Below are positions 32,546 to 40,567 of a stretch of DNA of 64,000 nucleotides, piece by piece. The notes under the pieces were generated by a model that was not told the DNA's origin, did no database searches, and was given only the letters and a program-made list of their open reading frames with translations. Position numbers and translations under genes: made by a program. The stretch covers positions 16,822 to 80,821 of the forward strand of contig NZ_LJJE01000108.1 of the NCBI RefSeq assembly GCF_001854765.1, in the 5' to 3' direction. Source of the stretch: Vibrio sonorensis (GTDB lineage: Bacteria > Pseudomonadota > Gammaproteobacteria > Enterobacterales > Vibrionaceae). How positions within the stretch are numbered: position 1 is the stretch's first letter; the number at the start of each line of letters is the position of its first letter.

Positions 32546-33795
32546 GTGGAATTAATTCAATTAGGTAAAGCGGCAAAATCAGCGGCTTTTGAACTGGCTA
32601 CGGCGTCAACCGCGCAGAAAAACAGAGCACTGGCAATTATCGCGGATGAGTTAGAAGCGAATGCAGAAAAAATTCTCGCGGCCAATGAAAAAGACATCTC
32701 AGCAGGACGCGAAGCGGGATTAACAGAAGCACTTCTGGATCGACTGCTTTTGAATGAGCAGCGACTTGCTGGTATTGCTGGTGATGTAAGAAACGTCATC
32801 AGTCTCAATGATCCTGTTGGCAGCGAAATCGACAGCAAGGTTTTAGAAAATGGTATGTCACTCTCTCGTCGCCGTGTCCCTCTCGGTGTGGTTGGTGTGA
32901 TTTATGAAGCTAGACCGAATGTGACGATTGATATTGCGGCGCTGTGCCTTAAAACCGGTAATGCGAGTATTCTTCGCGGTGGGAAAGAGACGTTTTATTC
33001 CAATATGGAGTTGGTCAAGGTGATTCAATCGGCACTGGAAAAAGCTGAGCTACCAGCAGCTTCGGTTCAGTATATAGAAAAACCTGACCGAGAGCTGGTT
33101 TCCCAACTTCTCAAGTTAGATGACTACGTGGATATGATCATCCTCGCGGCGGTGCTGGGTTACACAAAATGTGTAAAGAAAACAGCTCTATTCCAGTGAT
33201 TATTGGCGGTTTTGGTATTAGCCATATTTTTGTTGATGAAAGTGCGGACTTGGCAAAGTCGGTAGACGTGGTTGAAAATTCAAAGGTACAAAGGCCATCG
33301 GCGTGTAACGCTTTAGATACCTTACTTGTGCACGATAAAGTTGCAGCAGAGTTTTTGCCAATGTTGGCTGACAAAATGGGTGAGCGCGTAGAATTTGTTG
33401 CCACTGAATCGGCCAAGCGATTTCTAGGCAAAGCGCCTTCGGTTCGCGACATTGCTGAAGGTGATTTCGACACCGAGTGGTTGAGCTATACCTTAAGCGT
33501 GAAAGTGGTCGCTGATGTCAAAGAAGCGATTGATCACATGCGCGATCACAACGCAAGCCACTCTGATGCCATTATGACCAATAATATCGAAAATGCGGAG
33601 CGCTTTATTAACTCTGCCGGTTCTGCCGCCGTGTACGTGAACGCTTCAACTCGATTTACGGATGGTGCTCAGTTTGGGTTAGGTGCGGAGGTGGCAGTTT
33701 CGACCCAGAAACTACACGCGCGTGGGCCTATGGGGCTAGAAGAGTTAACGAGCTACAAGTGGGTCGGTAAGGCAAATTACTTGCCGAGAGCCTAA
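32546..33795 (+). CDS. proA: Gamma-glutamyl phosphate reductase (frameshifted in this sequence)
   Basis: The second enzyme of proline synthesis; it reduces gamma-glutamyl phosphate with NADPH to the semialdehyde. The corrected protein is about 416 aa. It starts at a GTG preceded by AGAGGGA. The aldehyde-dehydrogenase-like fold shows R-R-V-P-L-G-V-V-G-V-I-Y-E-A-R-P-N-V-T near residue 108 and R-P-S-A-C-N-A-L-D-T-L-L with the catalytic Cys. The frame is lost at 33143. One added C restores I-I-P-R-G-G-A-G-L-H-K-M-C-K. This is a CCC to CC loss. Confidence 0.93.
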
Positions 33796-33815
33796 AAATT
33801 GGTGATTAAACAGAT

Positions 33816-33846
33816 AAAAAGGGGCGTTCACGTCCCTTTTTGTTTT
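33816..33846 (+). terminator. Intrinsic terminator of proBA
   Basis: AAAAAGGGGCG TTCA CGTCCCTTTTT, with one G-U pair, followed by GTTTTTG. Confidence 0.82.
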
Positions 33847-33895
33847 TGTTAGTTACCTAATTCCGCTAAACTAGCTTCAATTATTTGGAGGTGAT

Positions 33896-34345
33896 ATGCA
33901 TTGTCCTTTCTGTTCTGAAAACGATACCAAGGTAATCGATTCACGCCTAGTGGCGGATGGTCACCAAGTCCGCCGACGTCGTCAGTGTTTAGCTTGTAGC
34001 GAACGTTTTACTACGTTTGAAACCGCTGAGTTAGTGATGCCAAAAGTCATTAAATCCAATGGCAACCGCGAACCATTTAACGAAGACAAAATGGTGGGTG
34101 GAATACAACGAGCCTTGGAAAAACGCCCAGTAAGTGCTGACTCTATCGAACTGGCAATCAGCATGATTAAGTCTCAGTTGAGAGCGACGGGCGAAAGGGA
34201 AGTTCCCAGCGATATGATTGGCAACCTTGTAATGGCGCAGCTAAAAGAGTTAGACAAGGTTGCGTATATTCGATTCGCGTCTGTATATCGCAGCTTTGAA
34301 GACATTCGCGAGTTCGGAGAAGAAATCGCCAAACTAGAAGATTAA
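33896..34345 (+). CDS. nrdR: Transcriptional repressor NrdR
   Basis: A 149-aa repressor of ribonucleotide reductase genes. The N-terminal zinc ribbon has C3-x2-C6 (H-C-P-F-C) and C-L-A-C at 31-34. An ATP-cone domain (about residues 49-139) senses ATP/dATP (V-I-K-S-N-G-N-R-E-P-F). It starts with a GGAGGTGAT ribosome-binding site, the strongest seen here, and heads the nrdR-rib-nusB cluster typical of gammaproteobacteria. Confidence 0.96.
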   Translation: MHCPFCSENDTKVIDSRLVADGHQVRRRRQCLACSERFTTFETAELVMPKVIKSNGNREPFNEDKMVGGIQRALEKRPVSADSIELAISMIKSQLRATGEREVPSDMIGNLVMAQLKELDKVAYIRFASVYRSFEDIREFGEEIAKLED

Positions 34346-34352
34346 CATCTAT

Positions 34353-35458
34353 ATGTCGGATCAATTTACTCCAAGCGATTATGTATGGATGTCGCGGGCT
34401 ATAGCGTTAGCCGAAAATGGGCGTTTTACTACTGCCCCTAATCCAAATGTCGGTTGCGTAATTGTACGTGATGGCGAAATGGTCGGTGAGGGCTATCACT
34501 ATCGCGCTGGCGAGCCTCACGCAGAAGTTCACGCTATGCGCATGGCTGGAGACAAGTGTCGCGGAGCGACTGCCTATGTCACTCTTGAACCTTGTTCCCA
34601 TTACGGCCGCACTCCTCCTTGTTCTAAAGGCTTGATCGATGCAGGTATCCACCGCGTCGTTTGCTCTATGATAGACCCGCATTCCAAAGTCGCCGGTAAA
34701 GGCTTTGCCATGTTAAGAGAGGCGGGTGTTGAAGTCGCTGTCGGTATTATGGAGCAAGAAGCTCGCGCGTTAAACAAAGGCTTCATCAAGCGCATGGAAA
34801 CGGGGCTGCCCTTTGTGCAGCTTAAAATGGGCGCTACCTTAGATGGACAGACCGCACTTGCCAACGGCCTCAGCCAGTGGATTACTGGATCGGAAGCTCG
34901 AAAAGATGTGCAGAGCTTTCGAGCACAAGCGGGTGGTATTTTATCTACTAGCCAGACCGTTATAGCGGACAACGCATCCCTTTCCGTTCGTTGGGACGAA
35001 CTGCCCGATCACGTGCAAGCTTCGTATAAGCAAAAAGATCTACGACAACCTAAAAAAGTGATTCTGGATAGGCAAGGTCGATTAACATCCGATCTCAATC
35101 TATTTCGGACAGAGGGCGATGTGATAACGGTAGGCCCGCAAGGTGATGTCGAAGTCGGAGGAACTCAACAAGGCCTGGCGTTAAAAACGGCATTGAGTCA
35201 GTTAGCGAAAGAGCAAGAGATTAATCACCTTTGGGTAGAAGCTGGTGCGACATTAGCAGGGAGTCTTTTGAAAGAAAATCTCGTCGATGAAATCGTATTG
35301 TATATCGCCCCTAAGTTGATAGGTAGTGATGGACGAGGGCTATTCGCAAACCTTGGTTTAGAGAGATGTCCCAGCTTATTGAACTAGAGTTTAAAGACGT
35401 TAGAAAAATTGGTAATGACTTGAGAATCATTGCCACGCCAAAGCAAATAGGCAGTTAA
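34353..35458 (+). CDS. ribD: Bifunctional riboflavin deaminase-reductase RibD (frameshifted near its end)
   Basis: It performs the deamination and the reduction of the pyrimidine intermediate in riboflavin synthesis. The deaminase domain has H-A-E in E-P-H-A-E-V-H and the zinc motif P-C-S-H-Y-G-R-T-P-P-C. The reductase domain follows (F-V-Q-L-K-M-G-A-T-L-D-G near residue 151). The frame breaks after 35366. One added A (AGA-ATG-TCC) gives E-R-M-S-Q-L-I-E-L-E-F-K-D-V-R and a natural stop at 35456-35458, about 368 aa in all, 6 bases before ribE. Confidence 0.93.
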
Positions 35459-35464
35459 GAAATC

Positions 35465-36118
35465 ATGTTTACAGGAATTATCGAAGCTGTAGGAACAGTT
35501 ACAGCGATCACCCCAAAAGGCGAAGACATCAGTGTCACTGTAGAAACGGGAAAGCTGGATATGGGGGATGTGAAACTCGGTGATAGCATAGCAACAAATG
35601 GCGTGTGCCTTACTGTTGTTGACTTTAGCGCACACCACTACACAGCCGATCTCTCATTAGAAACGTTAAATAAAACGGGTTTTGCTCATTACCAAGTTGG
35701 TGACAAAGTGAACCTTGAAAAAGCCATGTTGCCGACAACTCGCTTCGGTGGGCACATTGTCTCTGGCCACGTCGATGGCGTGGGGGAAGTGATAGAGCGC
35801 AATATGGTGGGCAGAGCGATAGAGTTTTGGGTTTCTATACCTAATGGCATAGCCAAGTATTTAGCAGAAAAAGGTTCGGTGACCGTTGACGGTATTAGCC
35901 TCACGGTTAATGCTCTTCGCAAAGAGGCATTTAAGCTGACGATCGTTCCCCACACGGGTGAAGAAACGACGATTGCAGATTTCCAAGTGGGCACAAAAGT
36001 AAATTTAGAAGTGGATGTAATGGCTCGCTATATGGAACGCTTATTACAGGTCAGAGAAGATTCAAGCCCGTCTTCATCTATTACGATGGAATTTTTACAA
36101 CAGAATGGTTTTGCTTAA
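35465..36118 (+). CDS. ribE: Riboflavin synthase (alpha subunit)
   Basis: This 217-aa enzyme dismutates two 6,7-dimethyl-8-ribityllumazines to riboflavin. It starts M-F-T-G-I-I-E. Two lumazine-binding domains in tandem each carry S-G-H-V-D-G-V-G or an equivalent motif and the G-x-S-L-T / G-V-C-L-T repeat (residues about 48-52 and 145-150). Called ribC in E. coli. It lies 6 bases after the corrected ribD stop and before the ribBX gene. Confidence 0.95.
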   Translation: MFTGIIEAVGTVTAITPKGEDISVTVETGKLDMGDVKLGDSIATNGVCLTVVDFSAHHYTADLSLETLNKTGFAHYQVGDKVNLEKAMLPTTRFGGHIVSGHVDGVGEVIERNMVGRAIEFWVSIPNGIAKYLAEKGSVTVDGISLTVNALRKEAFKLTIVPHTGEETTIADFQVGTKVNLEVDVMARYMERLLQVREDSSPSSSITMEFLQQNGFA

Positions 36119-36150
36119 GCGCCATTGTTTGCACACAACAGGATACAACC

Positions 36151-37259
36151 ATGTCAATTAGTACCCCACAAGAAATTATCGATGATATTCGCCAAGGTAA
36201 AATGGTCATCTTGATGGATGATGAAGATCGTGAAAACGAAGGTGATCTGATCATGGCGGCTGAAAGCATTACTCCAGAAGCCATCAATTTCATGGCGACT
36301 TATGGCCGCGGTTTGATCTGTTTGACTATGACTAAAGAGCGGTGTGAAAAATTGGGTTTACCGCCAATGGTGCAAGACAATAATGCTCAGTACACCACCA
36401 ACTTTACGGTTTCCATTGAAGCGGCCGAAGGCGTGACGACGGGAATCTCGCTGCGGATCGCGCTCGAACGGTTCAAGCTGCGGTAGCCAAAGATGCAAAA
36501 GCCTCGGATCTTGTGCAGCCCGGTCATATATTCCCGCTTGCCGCTCAAGATGGTGGCGTGTTAACGCGAGCAGGGCACACAGAAGCTGGATGTGATTTAG
36601 CAAGACTGGCTGGTATGGAACCCGCATCGGTCATCGTAGAAATCCTAAATGACGATGGCACTATGGCTCGTCGTCCAGACCTCGAAGTGTTTGCACAGAA
36701 GCACGACATAAAGCTTGGTACGATTGCCGATCTTATTGAGTATCGCAACAACACGGAAACAACCATAGAACGCGTAGCTCAGTGTAAACTGCCAACTGAA
36801 TATGGCGAGTTTGAACTGGTAACGTATCGCGACACCATAGACAATCAGATTCATTATGCGCTGAAAAAAGGTGAGGTGAGTACGTTAGCTCCCTTGGTTC
36901 GTGTGCATTTACAAGATACCTTTACCGATCTGCTTCGCAGCGATCGCAATGCAGAACGCAGTTGGACCTTAGACAAAGCAATGAAACGCATTGGTCAAGA
37001 TGGCGGTGTTCTAGTGATCCTTGGCAACGAAGAAACGACGGATCTTCTCGTACATAGGGTCAAGATGTTTGAAGCACAAGATAACGGTCAAGCTCCAACA
37101 TTGGCGAAAAAACAAGGTACTTCTCGACGAGTTGGTGTCGGTTCACAGATACTGTCAGACTTAGGCGTTACCGATATGCGCCTGCTCTCTTCGCCGAACA
37201 AAAAATATCACGCTTTAGGTGGATTTGGCCTAAATGTCGTTGAGTACGTATGCGAGTAA
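36151..37259 (+). CDS. ribBX: DHBP synthase fused to a degenerate GTP cyclohydrolase II-like domain (RibBX type; frameshifted)
   Basis: The N-terminal half is 3,4-dihydroxy-2-butanone 4-phosphate synthase, with D-D-E-D-R-E-N-E-G-D-L at residues 24-34 and H-T-E-A-G-C-D-L. The C-terminal half aligns with GTP cyclohydrolase II but lacks the three zinc cysteines (C-x10-C-x-C); V-R-V-H-L-Q-D-T stands near where they belong. It is thus probably the RibBX hybrid described in Shewanella and relatives, with only the first activity. The frame is lost after 36450. One added G restores G-I-S-A-A-D-R-A-R-T-V-Q-A-A-V. Corrected length is about 369 aa. Confidence 0.88.
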
Positions 37260-37427
37260 GTTGAACAAGATTAACACTTGTAAATAGGGTAGGGGCTGCT
37301 CAATATGAGCGCGTTTACCTATCTGTTTTAAGTCGCCTGATTTGGCTCAAATATTGTTAGATATTGCTCACAATTTTATGCTAGAATCCGGCGATTCTCA
37401 CTTGATGAATATAGTAAAGGAAAGCTT
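37260..37427. other. ribBX-ribH spacer with promoter
   Basis: It holds a dyad (GCTCA-ATA-TGAGC inside GGTA/TACC, about 37287-37320) without a T-run. An extended -10 promoter TGC-TAGAAT at 37379-37387 is about 40 bases before ribH. I find no FMN-riboswitch core here. Confidence 0.55.
37379..37387 (+). promoter_or_regulatory. Extended -10 promoter element for ribH-nusB
   Basis: TGCTAGAAT has the TG-n extension and a near-consensus -10 box. A weak -35 lies 18 bases upstream. It would allow ribH-nusB to be expressed apart from the upstream rib genes. Confidence 0.5.
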
Positions 37428-37898
37428 ATGAAAGTGATCGAGGGTGGCTTCCCAGCGCCAAATGCGAAAATTGCTATCGTTATTTCTCGTTTTAACAGCT
37501 TTATTAACGAAAGTCTTTTGTCTGGTGCAATCGATACTTTAAAGCGTCATGGACAAGTTAGTGAAGACAACATCACTGTTGTGCGTTGCCCAGGTGCAGT
37601 TGAACTGCCTCTTGTCGCTCAGCGCGTTGCAAAAACTGGTAAGTTTGATGCGATTGTCTCTCTAGGTACAGTTATTCGTGGCGGAACGCCGCACTTTGAC
37701 TATGTTTGTAGTGAGTGTAACAAAGGTCTTGCTCAAGTTTCTCTGGAATATAGCCTTCCAGTAGCGTTTGGTGTACTGACTGTTGATACTATTGATCAAG
37801 CTATCGAGCGCGCAGGAACCAAGGCTGGTAATAAAGGTGCAGAGGCTGCACTAAGCGCACTTGAGATGATTAACGTTCTTTCTGAAATCGATTCCTAA
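37428..37898 (+). CDS. ribH: 6,7-dimethyl-8-ribityllumazine synthase
   Basis: A 156-aa subunit of the icosahedral lumazine synthase, the penultimate step in riboflavin synthesis. Motifs seen are I-V-I-S-R-F-N-S-F-I near residue 19, R-C-P-G-A-V-E-L-P near 53, V-I-R-G-G-T-P-H-F-D-Y near 81-91 (catalytic His in this loop) and P-V-A-F-G-V-L-T near 110. The stop TAA overlaps the nusB ATG by one base. Confidence 0.97.
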   Translation: MKVIEGGFPAPNAKIAIVISRFNSFINESLLSGAIDTLKRHGQVSEDNITVVRCPGAVELPLVAQRVAKTGKFDAIVSLGTVIRGGTPHFDYVCSECNKGLAQVSLEYSLPVAFGVLTVDTIDQAIERAGTKAGNKGAEAALSALEMINVLSEIDS

Positions 37899-38365
37899 TG
37901 GGGGCCAGTGTGAAACCAGCCGCACGTCGTAATGCACGTCGCTTTGCTCTACAAGCGATCTATTCTTGGCAAATTACTAAAGAAAATGTTGCCACCATTG
38001 AAGAGCAGTTTTTGTCTGGTGACAAATACGATGAGGAGGAGCATCACGCTTCTGAACCTGCATTGTCCACTCCAGATACAGATGTAGCATATTTTCGTGA
38101 CCTGTTAAGCGGCGTGGTTTTAAGCCACACTGAGCTGGACAGTAAGATTCGTCCATACACTTCTCGTCCTATGCAGGATTTAGATATGATGGAGTTAGCT
38201 TTGCTTCGTCTAGCGATGTACGAAATGACTCGTCGAGAAGATGTGCCTTTTAAAGTTGTAATTAATGAAGCTATCGAGCTAGCGAAAGTGTTCGCAGCAG
38301 AAGATAGCCATAAGTTCGTCAATGGTGTGTTGGATAAAGCCGCACCTCACGTTCGCAAAAAATAA
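37898..38365 (+). CDS. nusB: Transcription antitermination factor NusB
   Basis: This 155-aa all-helical protein pairs with NusE (S10) at boxA in rRNA antitermination. Typical segments are R-R-N-A-R-R-F-A-L-Q-A-I-Y-S-W-Q at residues 9-24 and V-V-I-N-E-A-I-E-L-A-K-V-F then H-K-F-V-N-G-V-L-D near the C-terminus. It is coupled to ribH (TAATG), the usual bacterial order. A terminator follows. Confidence 0.96.
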   Translation: MGASVKPAARRNARRFALQAIYSWQITKENVATIEEQFLSGDKYDEEEHHASEPALSTPDTDVAYFRDLLSGVVLSHTELDSKIRPYTSRPMQDLDMMELALLRLAMYEMTRREDVPFKVVINEAIELAKVFAAEDSHKFVNGVLDKAAPHVRKK

Positions 38366-38380
38366 TCGACTTTAATCGAT

Positions 38381-38408
38381 AAAGGTCAGCCCAAAGCTGG
38401 CCTTTTTT
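38381..38408 (+). terminator. Intrinsic terminator of nusB
   Basis: AAAGGTCAGC CCAAA GCTGGCCTTT with one G-U pair and a T-run. Confidence 0.82.
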
Positions 38409-38519
38409 ATTGCAGCAAGGTTTCAGTTTGGATAGTGTCGATAGGCAGAAAGATTGGGTAGATTTTGCGCTTACGACACTAAACCATTATTAAGTTGGGA
38501 TGATAACAAGACAACAGAT

Positions 38520-39488
38520 ATGAACGGTGAGTTTAACTTAATTGACAAATACTTCGTTGGTAAGCAAAAACAAAGAAAAGATGTTCTGTTAGCTGCTGGG
38601 GATGATTGTGCCATCGTTCAGGCGCCTGATAACCTTGCTATTGCTATCAGTACTGACACATTAGTTGAAGGGACACATTTCCTTAAAAATGCAGACCCTG
38701 CTTGGGTCGCTCACAAAGCGTTAGCCTCTAATATCAGTGATCTGGCTGCAATGGGAGCAACACCATCTTGGGTCTCTTTTGCTTTGACTATGCCAGAAGT
38801 TGATGAAGAGTGGCTTAAGCCATTTTGTGATGCCTTTTTCAAACTCGCAGATTATTATGACATTCAACTGATAGGCGGAGATACCACAAAAGGGCCTTTG
38901 GCCATTACACTCACCATTCAAGGTTTTGTTCCCGTTGAAGGGGCGCTAAAGCGCAGCGGGGCGAATGTTGGAGATTGGATTTATGTCACCGGTAATTTGG
39001 GCGACAGTAAAGCAGGGCTTGATGTTATTCTCGACAGCAACAAGCGCGAGCATCCGCATGCGGATGAGTTAGAGAAGCGACACTTTGTTAGCTCTCCAAG
39101 AGTACTTACCGGACAGGCGTTACAAGGTGTGGCAACGTCAGCTATTGATATTTCTGACGGTCTAATTTCTGACTTAGGGCACATATTAAAAAGTTCGAAT
39201 GTCGGCGCGAGCGTTGATGTAAGCCAGTTGCCAATCTCTGATGAACTGGTGGCTTTTTTGGGTTCACAAGAGAAAGCTTTGCAGTACGCACTTTCAAGCG
39301 GTGAAGAGTATGAGTTATGCTTCACCGTTGACTCTAATGCCAAATCATCGTTAGAGACATTACTTGTACATACTGGAACACCTGTCTCCTGCATCGGAAT
39401 GATCCGGCCTCAAGGTCGAATTGAACTGCATAGAGATGGAGAAGAATTAGATTGGGACTTAACTGGTTTCGATCACTTTAAAGGATAA
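38520..39488 (+). CDS. thiL: Thiamine-monophosphate kinase
   Basis: This 322-aa enzyme phosphorylates thiamine monophosphate to the diphosphate with ATP. The start is the ATG at 38520 (MNGEFNLIDKYF), matching the family; a longer in-frame extension from 38454 is not conserved. The AIR-synthase-like fold shows G-D-D-C-A-I near residue 28, S-T-D-T-L-V-E-G-T-H-F near 46 and I-G-G-D-T-T-K-G. pgpA follows 2 bases after the stop, so the two are coupled. Confidence 0.94.
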   Translation: MNGEFNLIDKYFVGKQKQRKDVLLAAGDDCAIVQAPDNLAIAISTDTLVEGTHFLKNADPAWVAHKALASNISDLAAMGATPSWVSFALTMPEVDEEWLKPFCDAFFKLADYYDIQLIGGDTTKGPLAITLTIQGFVPVEGALKRSGANVGDWIYVTGNLGDSKAGLDVILDSNKREHPHADELEKRHFVSSPRVLTGQALQGVATSAIDISDGLISDLGHILKSSNVGASVDVSQLPISDELVAFLGSQEKALQYALSSGEEYELCFTVDSNAKSSLETLLVHTGTPVSCIGMIRPQGRIELHRDGEELDWDLTGFDHFKG

Positions 39489-39490
39489 GC

Positions 39491-39994
39491 ATGACCCCTT
39501 TAGCACTGATTAACTTAAAAAATCCTTGGCACCTCTTAGCAACTGGCTTTGGCAGTGGGCTTTCACCGATTGTTCCGGGAACAATGGGAACATTAGCAGC
39601 GGTACCGTTTTACCTAGTTTTGGCTCTATTGCCTCTACCTCTTTATATCATCGCGGTCGCGGTATCTTGCCTTATTGGTATTAAAATTTGTCAGGTAACT
39701 TCAGATGATATGGGGGTCCACGACCACGGTGCAATCGTGTGGGACGAGTTTGCGGGTTTTTGGCTTACCATGTTAGTTGTACCGCTATTTCAGTTGTCGG
39801 TCACCGATTGGAAGTGGCTAATAACTGGCTTTGTGCTTTTCCGTTTCTTCGATATGGTGAAACCTTGGCCAATAGGCTGGTTGGACAAAAAGGTTCACGG
39901 TGGGCTAGGTATTATGCTCGATGACATAGTCGCTGGTGGTATGGCTGGTGTGGCTCTCTATTTTGTTGGCCATTTTGCTGGATGGTTAAACTAA
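39491..39994 (+). CDS. pgpA: Phosphatidylglycerophosphatase A
   Basis: This 167-aa inner-membrane enzyme dephosphorylates phosphatidylglycerol phosphate. Four hydrophobic helices are seen. Conserved G-F-G-S-G-L-S-P-I-V-P-G-T-M-G-T near residue 19-34, and D-H-G-A-I-V-W-D-E-F-A-G-F-W near 77-90 holding the acidic active-site residues. It follows thiL as in E. coli. Confidence 0.94.
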   Translation: MTPLALINLKNPWHLLATGFGSGLSPIVPGTMGTLAAVPFYLVLALLPLPLYIIAVAVSCLIGIKICQVTSDDMGVHDHGAIVWDEFAGFWLTMLVVPLFQLSVTDWKWLITGFVLFRFFDMVKPWPIGWLDKKVHGGLGIMLDDIVAGGMAGVALYFVGHFAGWLN

Positions 39995-40020
39995 AAAAGG
40001 TTCCGAAAGGAACCTTTTTT
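39993..40020. terminator. Bidirectional terminator between pgpA and the DUF3461 gene
   Basis: AAAAAAGGTTCC GAAA GGAACCTTTTTT: a 12-bp perfect stem with a tetraloop, T-runs on both strands. It starts inside the pgpA stop codon and serves the convergent gene too. Confidence 0.9.
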
Positions 40021-40021
40021 G

Positions 40022-40405
40022 CTACTTAAGTTTTTGTAAGTCCGCTTCTATCTCCGCTATTTTACTCGATACCACCTTTTCAAGATGCCTGAGATCGCTC
40101 AGTACCTTTTCCTTTAAGTCTACTTCTGCAATTTTCTCTGGTCGGGTAAGTGTGTTGAGTTCGTCGATAACTAAAGTAAGGTTTCGATTTATCTCCGTCA
40201 CTTCTTTGTATTGATGACTGCCACTGTCCACCAATACGTTTTTTACTTGACGCGGATATTTAAACTTAACGCTTTTCGCGAACAACTCTCCTTTTTGTTT
40301 GCGAAAATAGATTTTTAACACATCCTTGTGAGCCTCCTGTCTTAAGGAGTAACGCTCGATTTGCTTAGGATCATGGATGCCTAAGCCAGTGAGGTTTGGA
40401 AACAT
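40022..40405 (-). CDS. DUF3461 family protein
   Basis: A 127-aa cytosolic protein of unknown function, conserved in vibrios and relatives next to glnD. The ATG at 40405 (MFPNLTGLGIHDP) is chosen because AGAGGT precedes it and the family begins here; the longer frame adds 12 unconserved residues. The sequence is charged and helical at the end (K-I-A-E-I-E-A-D-L-Q-K-L-K), consistent with a coiled coil. No catalytic motif is apparent. It follows glnD on the minus strand after about 160 bases. Confidence 0.8.
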   Translation of the reverse strand: MFPNLTGLGIHDPKQIERYSLRQEAHKDVLKIYFRKQKGELFAKSVKFKYPRQVKNVLVDSGSHQYKEVTEINRNLTLVIDELNTLTRPEKIAEVDLKEKVLSDLRHLEKVVSSKIAEIEADLQKLK

Positions 40406-40567
40406 AAGCGACCTCTTAGTGATTGATGTTGTCATACCCAAATCCTCTTAATGTTAGATTATTTGGGCTAATCTACCTTTAATGTAGCAGCCAAGTTTCG
40501 TGGTAGATAGTTGATTTTCTAACCAATAGTACAACTTGTGGGCGAGATCGCCTTCCGTACAGAGCGG

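Noticed and set aside
37260..37427. Possible FMN riboswitch between ribBX and ribH
   Set aside because: Only a short dyad and an extended -10 promoter are seen; the conserved FMN aptamer core segments are absent.
38454..38519. N-terminal extension of ThiL
   Set aside because: Not conserved in the family, and the ATG at 38520 gives the standard N-terminus.
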